The position numbers and the translations under genes were made by a program. From Myotis daubentonii (Eukaryota > Chordata > Mammalia > Chiroptera > Vespertilionidae): a stretch of 64,000 nucleotides of DNA. The stretch covers positions 11,134,145-11,198,144 of the forward strand of contig NC_081851.1 in NCBI RefSeq assembly GCF_963259705.1, read 5' to 3'. Numbering within the stretch: position 1 is the stretch's first letter; every line of letters starts with the position of its first letter. A model generated the notes under the pieces. That model worked only from the letters and a program-made list of their open reading frames with translations. It searched no databases and was not told the origin of the DNA. Below are positions 9,951 to 20,297 of this stretch, piece by piece.

Positions 9951-11430
9951 CAGGAGATGTCTTGTGAGGGCCCAAACAAGATGGCACTGGTCACCTCTTT
10001 GTTCTTTCTGTCTTTTCAGATGAGCTCCTCATCTACCAACAAGGTCAGCACTCCCCCAGGTTGTATACTGAGGAACTGGGATTCATTTGATCCACGAACC
10101 CTTAAGAAAAAGCTCCTGATCTTCTTTTGTACTCATCCGTGGCCTCAATATAAGCTTGCAGATGGAGAGACATGAACCCCAGAGGGAAGCATACATCTTG
10201 CGACTACATCTTGCGACTACATCTTGCCTGTAGGAGGGAAGGGAAGTGGTCTGAGGTTCCATATGTTCAGCCTTCTTTGCTTTAAGGGACAATCAGAAAT
10301 TGTGGCAGCAGTACAGAATTGATCCCTCGCTTTTGGCAGCACTAATCCAAAGCGGTACCAGAGCATCAGAACCCCCTAGGGAGAGAGCGGAGCCTAGTGC
10401 TCCATCAAGTGTATCCGAGTTATCTTGTCCTCTGTATCCGGGACCCCCGGGAGGACCAGTCCCGCCTAGACCAAATGAGACTCGGCCACCCTGGCCCTGA
10501 GCTACTCTCTGCCTCCTTCAGGCGTTGGCCCAGGGAGAGCTTGGACCCACTTGGGTCCAGGTACCACTTTCCCTACAAAACTTAAGACAAAGTAAGATGG
10601 ATTTGGGGAAATTTTTAGATGACCCTGACAAGTACATAGATGTTTTTTAGGCGTTAACACAAACCTTTGATTTGTCATGGAAGGACGTAATGCTTCTCCT
10701 AAGTCAGACTCTGTCAGGGTCAGAGAAACGGTCAGTCACAGAGGCAGCTCAGCAGTTTAGAGATGAATACTTAGCAAACGCTGCTGGGGCCTCCCATGAT
10801 CAGACTGACCATTACCCCACTGGCCAACAGGCTGTCCCCTGGGAAGACCTAAATAGCTTGATGATGAGCTGGAAGATTGGAATAGAAAACATTTTCATGC
10901 CTGTGTGATTCAAGCGTTAAGAAGGTACTGCTCCAAACCCTTGAACTACTCTAAGTTGTCAACTATAGATCAAAGGAAGGATGAGAATCCCTCGGCCTTT
11001 ATGGACAGACTCAGGGAGGCACTGACCAAGTACACTTCCATGTCCCCAGACTCTTTTGAGGGCCAACTTATTTTTAAAGACAAATTTGTTGTCCACAGAC
11101 ATTAGCAGGAAATTACAGACATTGACAACAGGCCCTGATAATACCTTAGAGAACCTCCAAAAAATCGCCACCTGTCTTTTACCACTGGGACTAAGAGGAG
11201 GCCGAGGAGAGGAAGGCCAAAGGCAAAGAGAAGACTGCAGACCTGGTTGTAGTGCTCCAAGAGGCTGTCATAAATCAGGGACTCGGGGGACGCAAGTCTC
11301 CCACAGTTACTTGCTACAACTGTGGCTAGCGAGGGCATGTCCAGAGAGACTGCCCGCAAGGAAGCAGCGAGCCATCCCCTAAGCCTTGTGCTACCTGCAA
11401 AGGGAACCACTGGAAGGTGGACTGTCCAAA
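9951..11430 (+). pseudogene. ERV gag relic: matrix, capsid and nucleocapsid
   Basis: A matrix segment (about 10060-10175, NWDSFDPRTLKKK) is typical of gammaretroviral Gag. A capsid segment with the major homology-like region lies at 10905-11100 (ENPSAFMDRLREAL). A nucleocapsid has two zinc knuckles in the same frame: C-x2-C-x4-H-x4-C at 11312-11353, with a stop inside it, and C-x2-C-x3-H-x4-C at 11387-11425. Most gammaretroviruses have one knuckle, so two point to a particular class I branch. Several frameshifts and stops. Confidence 0.8.
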
Positions 11431-11559
11431 GGGGCGCAGGCCGCCACGGGCTGTCCGGCATCTCAGATGGCCCAGCTGCAGGACTGATGGGCCCTGGGGC
11501 CCTCCCACCTGGCTCTGACATAGACTGTCATCTCCACCCTGAAGCCCCAGGTAACCCTG

Positions 11560-11835
11560 ACTGTTAAGGGCAAGTAAATTAGTTTCCTCCTCAACACTGG
11601 AACCACCTTCTGTGTTTTCCTCTCCAACCCTGACCTACCTTCATCCCATGTGACTGTTAAAGGCCTGTCTGGGGAGCCAGTAACTAGGCATTTCTCTCAG
11701 CCTTTGAGCTGTAACTAGGACAATTTGTTTTTCTCACATGCCTTCCTTATTTTACCAGAAATTCCGACTCCCCTATTGGGGCTAGACATCTTGGCCCGTT
11801 TTGAGACCACCATTTGCATGGCACCAAAATAAGTA
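11560..11835 (+). pseudogene. ERV protease relic
   Basis: The active-site region reads FLLNTGTT, where retroviral aspartic proteases have DTG; the catalytic codon at 11593-11595 is now AAC (asparagine). The downstream PLLGLDILARF segment is the conserved flap-to-C-terminal motif. It ends at the mariner insertion. Confidence 0.78.
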
Positions 11836-13094
11836 CTAGATGTACGCATTAATAATGCCAGATTTTGTAATCAAGAGAAACATCAAAAGTGCTTTATTCA
11901 AAGTAATGTCCATTGTTAGCGACACATCTCCCTATCTTTTAGGTAATTTGTGGATACCATCTCTATAGAACTTTCCTTGTTTTGAGGCAAACCATTCAGA
12001 GACCCAATTTCCCACTTCTTCGTATGTTTTCAAGTGCTGCTCAGGAAGTGCGTGTGCCATCGATTGGAACAAGTGGTAATCTGAAGGAGCAAGGTGTGGT
12101 GAATACAGTGGGTGGGTTAATACTTTGCAGGCAAGATCTTTTAACGCGTCTTTAACTGGTTTTGAAGTATGTGATGGTGCGTCATCATGAAGCAAAATTA
12201 CTTTGCCATGTCTTCTGGAACATTCTGGTTATTTCACAATCAAAGCATGGTTCAAATTGATTATTTGTTGTTGGTAGCAATCAGTATTAACAGTTTCACC
12301 TGGTTTTAGAAGCTCATAATCCACCACACCTTCCTGATCCCACCAAACGCAGAGCATTGTCTTCTTGCAGAAGTGATTTGAGCTTGCAGTTGATGTTGAT
12401 GGTTGACCTGGATCAACCCATGATTTTGTGCATTTGGGATTCTCAAAATAAATCCACTTTTCATCGCCAGTCACAATTCGATGCAAAAAAGACCTTCTTT
12501 CATGCCACTGAAGCAACATTTTACTGATGACTTTTCTGTTTTCCATTCGTCTTCTGTTCAGTTGATGTGGCACCCATTTTCCTTCCTTTAAAATTTTTCC
12601 CATTGCTTGTAAATGATCGGAAATTGTTTGCTGAGCAATGTTTCATCTTTCTGCAAGTTGTTTTTGAGTCTGACACACATCTTCCTCCAATAATGCTTGT
12701 AATTGTTGGTCTTCAAACTTTTTCGGTTGACCTGATTGTTCTTTGTCTTTCACATTGAAATCATCACTTTTAAAGCGTTTAAACCAGTGTTCACAAGTAT
12801 CTTGAGATGGAGCATGTTACCATAAGCTTCCCGAAGTATTCAGCAGCACCTTTCTTCAAAATAAAGTAATGAATAATAACTTCCCGCAAATGCTCTTTTT
12901 TTTGGCATGAAATTCGACATTTTTAAGTGTAAAAATATCTATGATGTTAACACCTTCAGCAAATTTGACATATGAAGTTTTGAAGCTTGTTGTCAATACA
13001 ACAAAATAGCATACATATCAAATCACATATATATCACCAATTGTGTAACTCCATCTATTGAAAAAAAACCCGCACAATTAACCAGTATACCTAG
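11836..13094 (-). mobile_element. mariner transposon with dead transposase
   Basis: 1,259 bp flanked by TA (11834-11835 and 13095-13096). The ends are imperfect inverted repeats (CTAGATGTACGCATTAAT against CTAGGTATACTGGTTAAT). The length is typical for mariner. It is inserted between the protease and reverse transcriptase regions of the provirus, whose sequence resumes right after it. Confidence 0.87.
11929..12921 (-). pseudogene. mariner transposase (DD34D) pseudogene
   Basis: Cut-and-paste transposase, about 330 codons in intact relatives. It starts near 12920 (MSNFMPKKEHLREVII, the first helix-turn-helix). Then come the WVPHQL linker motif (about 12570), the first catalytic aspartate in IVTGDEKWIYF (about 12475), the second in LHDDAPSH (about 12190), and the third in HLAPSDYHLF (about 12080), the DD34D pattern of mariner. 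At least two breaks (near 12230-12195 and 12830-12640) and an in-frame stop make it non-functional. All three catalytic aspartates survive. Confidence 0.85.
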
Positions 13095-13124
13095 TACTCT
13101 GCCTATCATTAGTAGAGACTGAAA

Positions 13125-14760
13125 TTGACCCCAAAGTGTGGGCAACACCAGGGAAAGTTGACAGAATGGTTAGGGCAAACCGGCTCAGAGCACCTTAGGG
13201 ATTCGGCTTCCTTTCCACATCAGAAACAATATCCTCTCAAGCCAGAGGCAAGGAAGGGATTACAAGCTGTAATAGACAATTTTAAGGCCCAAGGCCTGGT
13301 AAGACCTTGTAACAGCCCGTGCAACCCTCCTATTCTGGGCGTCCAAAAGCCCAACGGAGAATGGAGGCTTGTCCAAGACCTCCGACTCATTAATGCAGCA
13401 GTCATCCCTAGACATCCTGTGGCCTCAATTCCAGAGGATACTGAATGGTTCCAGTCCTAGACTGAAGGATGCCTTCTTTTGTATACCTTTGCATCCTGAT
13501 GCCCAGTTTCTTTTTGCATTTGAAGATCCCTCAAGCCAGTCTACCCAATTAACTTGGACTGTTTTGACCCAAGGTTTACAGATCGTCCGTCCCCTTGTTT
13601 GGTCAGGCCTTAGCTCAGGATTTATGCCAATCTGAGCATCCACAGACTAAAGTTATACAGTATGTCAGTGGCATTCTGTTATGTGGCCCCTCAGAGATCT
13701 CTCAAGAAGGTACAAGAGCTTTGCTAAACTTCCTGGCAGACAGAGCATATAAAGTCTAAAAGTCCAAGGCACACCTTTGCCAGACATCTGTAACATATCT
13801 GGGCTTGATTTTAACAAAGAGAAGAAGGGCTCTGGGAGAAGGTAGGGCCAAGCCTATTTCTTCCTTTCTTCTGCCCCATGTCTTAAAACAACTCAGAGGC
13901 TTGGGGGCATTGCTGGATTTTGTAGATTATGGATCCCAGATATGCGTGGCCTGCCTGTCCTCTAAATGAGATGATCAAAGAAGCACAGAAAGAGAATTTA
14001 ATCTTCTGGAGTGGGAGCTAGCAGCTGAATTGGCTTTTAAACTCAAGCAGGCCCTCCTTCAGACTCCAGCCCTGAGCCTTCCCACCGGCCAGGATTTCAA
14101 TCTATACCAGGAGTGGGCAAACTTTTTGACTCGAGGGCCACAATGGGTTCTTAAACTGGACCGGAGGGCCGGAACAAAAGCATAGATGGAGTGTTTGTGT
14201 GAACTAATATAAATTCAAAGTAAACATCATTATATAAAAGGGTACGGTCTTTTTTTTCAATAGTTTTATTCATTTCAAACGGGCCGAATCCGGCCTGTGG
14301 GCTGTAGTTTGCACACGGCTGATCTATACGTAACTGAGAGGGAGGCATGGCCCTAGGGGTCTTGTCTCAGCTCTGAGGCCCTGTACAGCAACCAGTGGGA
14401 TACCTGAGTAAGGAATTAGACATCATAGCAAAGGGCTCTCCAGCTTGTCTCCGAATAGTAGCAGTGGTAGCCCTGCTAGTACCAGAAGCTACCAAATTAA
14501 CACTGGAGGAGACTTAACTGTCTGCACCCCCATGTGTCTAACCTCTTAACCTCTAAGGGAGGACTTTGACTCTCAGACAGTCGTCTCCTCAGATACCAGG
14601 CACTTTTATTAGAGGGGCTGGCTGTCCAATTAAAAATGCCCCACACTGAATCCAGCCACCTTCCTTCCCGAGGATGGTGAAGACATAGGCATGACTGTGA
14701 GCAGATTATACTTTACACTCATGCAGCAAGGAAGGACCTAAGAGAAACCCCCTTAGAGAA
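13125..14760 (+). pseudogene. ERV reverse transcriptase relic
   Basis: Recognisable fingers and palm: YPLKPEARKGLQ, then [21 protein letters not shown] and [11 protein letters not shown] (13290-13395), then [17 protein letters not shown] (13480-13530). The catalytic YVDD motif reads YVSG at 13661-13672, so both active-site aspartates are lost. Frameshift near 13450. The thumb and connection are interrupted by the hAT at 14108-14321. Confidence 0.82.
14108..14321. mobile_element. Non-autonomous hAT MITE (family A), second copy
   Basis: Same family as 475-676, with CAGGAGTGGGCAAACTTTTT at the left end. Perfect 8-bp duplication atctatac at 14100-14107 and 14322-14329. It was inserted in the provirus pol. 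Confidence 0.93.
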
Positions 14761-14764
14761 CCAG

Positions 14765-15190
14765 GGTTAATACTCTTTACAGATGGACACTCCTTCGTGG
14801 AGCAAGGGGTCGGGAAAGCAGGCTATGCGGTTGTAACCTTTGACATCACTATTGAAAGTCCACCCCTCTCTCCTGGGACGGGTGTCCCGTTGGCAGAGCT
14901 GACTGCCCTCACAAGAGCCTGAGGCAAGCCAAGGTCAGAGAGCCCACACTGACACAGACTCAAGTATGCAGATTTGGTTCTCATGCCCAGGGGGCTATTT
15001 GGGAGGAAAGACACTTCTTGACGGTCAAAGTCAAGGATCTCCCACTAAATACCATAAGGAGATTGACAGGCTGCGATCAGCAGTCTCCATTCCCCTAGAA
15101 AGGGCAGTCATACACTGCCGAGGACATCAGAAGGGCATGGACGAGGTTTCAGAAGGAAGCAGGAAGCTGACCTAGCTGCCAAGGCACTAC
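14765..15190 (+). pseudogene. ERV ribonuclease H relic
   Basis: LFTDGHSFVEQG (about 14770) carries the first catalytic aspartate, and PLAELTAL (about 14890) the glutamate. A later HCRGHQKG segment (about 15110-15135) is the conserved GHQKG loop. Frameshifts divide these motifs. Confidence 0.78.
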
Positions 15191-15981
15191 CAGGGAGCCA
15201 GAAACTGAGAACATGGGCAACCTTTAATCTGGGAGGACTCTCTTAGAGAATTAAAGCCCAATACACCCCAGCTGGAAAGGATGGGCCTTGCTCGCGGACA
15301 CTCTCTGCATACCCTGGAATGGATACCAACTGAGGAAGGTAAACTACTCCTCCCAGAGGCAGTAGATGGAGTTATTCGAACCCTACACCAGGCCTTCCAC
15401 CTGAGGAGCGATGAGACCCATCTCATAGGCAGGACTCTCTGGAGAACTACCCAGTAGGTCGTTAGGGCCTGTGAGATACACCAAAAGAATCATCCTCACA
15501 ACAAAAAGCTTGCCCTTCCAGGAACTCAAAGGACAAGAAAATACCCTGGGCAAGACTGGCAGATTGATGTGACTGACCCATATGCCTAAGTCAAAAGGGG
15601 ATCAGTAACTCCTCATGTAGGCAGACACTTGCTGATTGGGTGGAAGCATTCCCTTGCCGGACTGAGAAGGCACAAGAAGTAGTTAAAGCCCTTGTCTCGG
15701 TAATGGTTCCTCCATTTGGGTTGCCTAGGACCCTCCAAAGTGACAATGGCCCATCATTTAAAGCAAGTGCCACCCAGGGGGTTTCAAAGGCTTTGGGTAG
15801 TCAATAGCATTTACATTGTGCTTGGAGACCACAGTCCTCAGGGAAGGTGGAGAAAGCTAATGATCTTAAAGAGACATCGCAGAAAGCTCACCCAGGAGAC
15901 TCACCTTCTCTGGCCCACAGTGCTCCCCATACATAGCATTACTCACAATTAGAAACACTCCTCAAAACCTAGGCCTTAGTC

Positions 15982-16173
15982 CAGAGGTCCTCAAACTTTT
16001 TAAACAGGGGGCCAGTTCACTGTCCCTCAGACATTCCACACATGCGCACTGCGGGCCGGGGATGAGTCTGCTGCTAAGCAGGACAGGCAGCTGCGGCAAA
16101 AACACCCGGCGGGCCGGATAAATGTTTTCGGCGGGCCACATGTGGCCCGCGGGCTGTAGTTTGAGGACCACTG
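15982..16173. mobile_element. Non-autonomous hAT MITE (family B)
   Basis: 192 bp. Ends CAGAGGTCCTCAAACTTTTT and, reversed, CAGTGGTCCTCAAACTACAG. Perfect 8-bp duplication ccttagtc at 15974-15981 and 16174-16181. Very GC-rich centre. Confidence 0.93.
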
Positions 16174-16366
16174 CCTTAGTCCTTATGACAGCCGTTCTCA
16201 ATCTGTGAGTCGCGACCCCTTTGGCGGTCGAACGGCCCGTTCACGGCCTAAGACCATCCTGCATATCAGATATTTACATTATGATTCAATACAGTAGCAA
16301 CATTACAGTTATGAAGTAGCAATGAAAATGATTTTATGGTTGGGTCACAACATGAGGAATTGTATT

Positions 16367-17119
16367 TGAAAGGGCGAGTCATCGCGGGGCCTACGTGGGC
16401 CGGCCGCCGGGCCCCATGAGGCACAGCCTGACCACGCTGCTGGCGGCCTCGGGCACCGACTCCCCAGCCCACGGAGGGAGCCCGGCGCAGGCCACCCGCC
16501 CGCCGCCCCCGGACCGGACCCACGCGGCGGCGGGGCGGGGCGTGTGCCCTTGCCCGAGGAGATGGAGGAGATGGCGATCGCTGGCGCCCCGGGGATGAGA
16601 TGGAGGATGTGGACTTCCTGTCTGGGCTGGAACTGGTCGATCTGCTGGACCCCCGGCAACCGGACTGGCCCCTGGAGCCTGGGCTCAGCTTGCCCTTGGG
16701 GGGGCGAGGACTGCACCCTCCATCTTGCCCTGGGTCCTCCATTTTTGGGCAGAGCCATGTGCTCGGCGGGGCCTTCTTCCCGGAGGCCCAGGCCTCTGCT
16801 GGCCACGCCCAGGATTTCTCTGGACTAACCAATGACAATCAAGGGAAGTGCACGCCATCAATATGACCACATCCTGTGTAACAAGACCCGACTCGCGCCT
16901 GGCCAATCGGCGGGGCCCACAGTCCCCTCCCCTGCCCTTACTATAAAACCCACAATCCCATCAGGCCTCGCTCTCTCTAGCGGCCACTGGGCTTACCGTT
17001 GCATCGGTGAGTGTGGTTGGGGAGCCGAACTAGTTCGAAATGAAGGACTCTTTGCTTTTGCATCGGACTCGCTGGCTCCCTGATGGGCTTTTTGGGAACC
17101 TTGAAATCTGGGCACAACA
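16367..17119 (+). mobile_element. Solo ERV LTR carrying a CREBZF fragment in its U3
   Basis: The 753-bp segment begins TGAAAGGGCG and ends GGGCACAACA, the TG...CA ends of an LTR. It is flanked by a perfect 5-bp duplication, gtatt (16362-16366 and 17120-17124). U3 promoter features: CCAAT boxes near 16829 and 16901 (ACCAATGACA, GGCCAATCGG), and a TATA box in ACTATAAAAC near 16940. The expected polyadenylation signal appears decayed (GAAATGAAGG near 17036-17045). The first 320 bases are GC-rich and hold the start of the CREBZF coding sequence. No internal viral genes remain. The class I assignment is by general resemblance. Confidence 0.8.
16416..16689 (+). pseudogene. CREBZF: CREBZF 5' coding fragment captured in the LTR
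   Basis: CREBZF (Zhangfei) is a bZIP transcriptional co-regulator. From ATG 16416 the frame reads [17 protein letters not shown], against MRHSLTKLLAASGSDSP at the human start. After a deletion of some 30-40 codons and a frame change near 16545, a second block reads [14 protein letters not shown]. After another frame change near 16590 it reads [20 protein letters not shown] and DWPLEPGLS, against [20 protein letters not shown] in human. Homology ends near 16689; the bZIP domain is absent. I recalled the human protein from memory; the two matching blocks are too long to be chance. No intron evidence bears on whether it came by RNA or DNA. Confidence 0.88.
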
Positions 17120-17559
17120 GTATTTAAAGGGCCAGAAGGTTGAGAACCACTGCCTTACGAGATGCTTTATGGCCGTCCATTCCTCACCAATGATCAGATA
17201 TTGGACAAGGAAACAGCTGCACAGGTACAGGTATTACTGCCCTGGCCAGCAGAAACTGGCATTTCCCGCTTCTCCCCTGGAGACTCAGTATTGGTGAAGT
17301 CTCTCCCTTCTCTCTCATCTACCCTCAGTCCTCTTTGGGAAGGGCCATATACACTGATGCTGTCTACACCCCAGCATTCAAGGTCAACAGAATTGACTCC
17401 TGGATTCACCACTCGAGAGTGAAAGTGTAGGCACTGGGTGAGACTGAGGAGAGGAAGGACCAGGAGGAAAATCTAGCAACACAGGATCAGGGTGACCAGT
17501 ACTCCTGTGAGCCCCTGGAGGATTGAAACTTCTCTTCCGGAAGACCCCTGGAGAATCCA

Positions 17560-18010
17560 CAGATGCCAGATAAGTAAAATGTTCTGGTATCTCTGGTTAG
17601 TCATTCTCTTCATCTCCTTAATAGTTCTTATCTTTCTTTTTTGAGGGTCGCCAAAACCCTAGAATAATTCCTGGGGGACCCATTTTTCACCCCATGCTGG
17701 GACCCTGAATATCTTAACTAATCTCTTGCAGCCTTGTGGAAACCAGGGCAGGAGAGCATATTCCAAACTGAGCGTCAGGGTCCTGATTACCTAGTCCTTA
17801 CTAATAATACCACCCCCACCCCCTCCGCCCAAGCCGCCGCCTCCTCCTTCTCCTCCTCCTCCTCCTCCTCCTCCTCCTCTTACTGTGCATGTAGGTCTAC
17901 CCCATACCTCCTGGACATCTCCTAAGTCCTCACTATCTTTCTCAAACCCTCAACCTAGCACATCACCTCCTCAACACCACCAACCCATCTCTCTCAAGAG
18001 AGACTATTGG
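17560..18010 (+). pseudogene. ERV env start relic, probable
   Basis: After the integrase end, a frame begins near MPDK (about 17563) with a hydrophobic stretch (WYLWLVILFISLIVLIFL) like an Env leader peptide. No later envelope motif is recognisable. A TCC microsatellite (17838-17880) interrupts it. Confidence 0.5.
17838..17880. repeat. (TCC)n microsatellite
   Basis: About twelve TCC or CTC triplets with minor interruptions. It encodes a serine run in one frame, which is not meaningful. Confidence 0.95.
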
Positions 18011-18014
18011 CTCT

Positions 18015-18159
18015 GTCTTCCCCTCTCATCAACTAGTGGGCTGTGGTGGGTGGGCGGGGCCTCCCTCTGGGACCCGGGTGCCTGCGGGAAGGAAGCCAGT
18101 GCTGGCAGCAGGGGAAGGAAGGCCTACTCTTGCACGAATTTCATGCATCAAACCTCTAG
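18015..18159 (+). mobile_element. Helitron 3' end, 5'-truncated
   Basis: Ends with TTGCACGAATTTCATGCATC, then AAACCTCTAG followed by T. No TCCTATATAATAAAA 5' end is present. Confidence 0.82.
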
Positions 18160-19035
18160 TCTCTAATAAGGAATTAAATCCAAAGTATAGAAAGAATTCA
18201 CACAACTCAATAACAAAAAACTGATTTAAAAATGTGCAAAGGATATGAATAGACATTTTTTGAAAGAAGACATACAGATGGCCAGCAGGTACATAAAACA
18301 ATGCTCAACATCATTAGTCATGAGAGAAATTTAAATCAAAACCACAAAGAGATATCACCTCACACCTGTCAGAATGGCTATCTCAAAAAGACAAGAAATA
18401 AGTATTGGGGAGGATGTAGAGGATTGCTGTGCACTGTTGGTGGAAAAGTAAATTGGAGTGGTACTGTGGAAAACACTATGGAAGTTCCTCCAAAAATTAA
18501 AAGTACAACCACCATGTGATTTAGCAATTTGTCTTCTGGGTATTTATTCTATAAAGATGAAAAACACTAATTGGAAAAGATATATGCACCCCTATGTTCA
18601 CTGCAGCATTATTTACAATAACCAAGATATGGAAAAAGTGGATGAATATAAAAAGCAGTTGTGGTACATATATACAATGTAATACTACTCAGCCATAGAA
18701 CAATGAAATCTTGCCATTTGTGACAACATGAATGGATCGTGAGGCTATTATGCCAAGTGAGATAAGTCAGACAAAGAAAGGTAAATAACTGTGTGATTTC
18801 ACGTCTATTTGGAATATAAAAAACAAAACAAATGAATAAGCAATACAAAACAAAAATCATATACACAGAGAACAGGCTGGTGTTTGTCAGATGGGAAGGG
18901 GATTCGGTGATGGGTGTAATGGGTGCAGGGAGTCAATTGTATATGGTAATGGATGTTAACTAAACTCACTGTGGCAATCACTTTGTAGTGTACATAAGTA
19001 TTGAATTATTAAGTTGTATATGCCAAGTTTACCTC
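18160..19035 (+). mobile_element. LINE-1 ORF2 3' end and 3' region
   Basis: It begins in the last part of ORF2 (the segment before and including the MAISKRQEISIGEDV-like region near 18370), passes through ORF2 stops, and continues in a LINE-1 3' region with TTGTATATGGTAATGGATG. Old and full of stops. Confidence 0.75.
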
Positions 19036-20280
19036 AATTTTTTTCAAGTACAAAGAACATCAGGAAAATATCAAAGGAAATTCTATAATTCTCATATTGA
19101 AAAATATCTTGTGTGTAAGCCTTGCCATATTGGTAAGTTATTGATTCACTTTTCACAGATAAATATTATTATTCCCTAAAGAAAATTATTGCTGATGGAC
19201 AGACTTTTTTTTGTGACAAACATAAAACCTGTAGTGGGTTATTTCTATTTTTTTAAGCCTCATTAAAATCTCAAATTATGCTAGTCATATCAAATTCTAG
19301 CTCTCATCCATTGGAATTTTACAAGCAGTATAATTTTAACACTGAATCATGGCAAGAAGGATTTTAAACACAAATAACCTTTTATTACTATCTGAATCTG
19401 TTTAAAATACTAACAACTTTTACTCTAGTACGAGTTGAAATTAATAAATTTCCTGATTACATATAAACTACCAATTAAAGAAATGAAGAAAATGAATAAA
19501 CACATTTTGATTGATGAATTTTATCCATCCTTATTCCTCTTTAATCATATAATGAAAACACTTAAATCAAAGACAAAAAATTGCTCCCCAATTCTTTCCT
19601 CTTATCCTGGACTTGATAAAAGGCTTATACAATGCTGACGCACATCATCTGAACTCATCACAGGAAAAGAAAAAAAGATTATATAAACTTAATGAATGTT
19701 ATTATTTTTCTTTTGTAAGCATCTAAGACCCAACTGTTACTCCAGAAATATAAAGTTTTCCTAATACAATAGAGGAAAATGTCCTAGTGTCTGAAGCTCA
19801 ACTGTTTAAGAGAAAAAACTGCAACAGAATCACCCTCAAAGGGTGAAGAAAAAGTTTCTTTGCAATCTGATTTAAATAAAGTTTCCACCATATTACACAA
19901 TTCTTCACTGCCAGCCACATTACCTGGACTCAATTCTGAAAACTTCCTGATATATTTTGGTGAAAAAAGCAATTAAATGGCTCAACATGACAGATTACAA
20001 ACCATAATTTCTTATAGCACTTACATATGATACTAGGTTTTATACCCTTTGAAGTCTTTTCTTGGTTTGCAAATAATTCTCTGAGACTAATCAATATAGG
20101 CTAGAAACCATCTGACCACCTTGTATGGAATTAAATTTCAGAAATTTAGTTAGAAATGCACAAGATTTAGAAAAAGAAGATCCTCTCTTCTCCCAATGTC
20201 CCGACCACCTGGGTATTACACTCAAATGCAGAAAAACAAAAACATTTATGTAGACATTTATTTAGATCATCATAGTTTCT
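19036..20280. other. Unique AT-rich intron sequence
   Basis: About 1.2 kb with no recognised repeat or splice-flanked coding exon. A 62-codon minus-strand open frame (19972-19784) is noted in the findings. Otherwise I see nothing here. Confidence 0.5.
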
Positions 20281-20297
20281 AAAAATCAAACTCATAG

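Larger units (their letters stand above)
16189..17152. mobile_element. SPIN-like hAT element split by a solo LTR
   Basis: Left part 16189-16366 begins CAGCCGTTCTCAATCTGTG and has the GTCGCGACCCCTTTGG motif of the SPIN-like copy at 29570. Right part 17125-17152 ends AAGGTTGAGAACCACTG. Outer duplication ccttatga (16181-16188) / ccttacga (17153-17160), 7 of 8. The right and left parts join exactly once the solo LTR and one copy of its 5-bp duplication are removed. Confidence 0.88.
15240..17430 (+). pseudogene. ERV integrase relic, interrupted by two hAT elements
   Basis: A zinc-finger remnant lies near 15470-15500. The catalytic core keeps all three acidic codons: Asp in WQIDVT (15566-15568), Asp in QSDNGPSF (15742-15744), and Glu in SGKVEKAN (15850-15852). 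The first and second are in different frames, so a frameshift lies between them. Two hAT elements sit after the core; the C-terminal part resumes at 17155 with YGRPFLTNDQILDKET. Not functional. Confidence 0.82.
9940..18010 (+). mobile_element. Gammaretrovirus-like endogenous provirus (class I), decayed and interrupted
   Basis: Plus-strand order gag, pro, pol, start of env, with no LTR recognised at either end. It is interrupted by a mariner (11836-13094) and three hAT elements (14108-14321, 15982-16173, 16189-17152), one of which holds a solo LTR. All genes carry stops and frameshifts. It lies antisense to UXS1, the orientation usually tolerated in introns. The separate entries give the surviving domains. 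Confidence 0.85.

Noticed and set aside
16266..16838. A 190-codon minus-strand open frame across the GC-rich LTR
   Set aside because: It is the shadow of the CREBZF fragment on the other strand, starts in hAT sequence and has arginine- and proline-rich composition caused by high GC.
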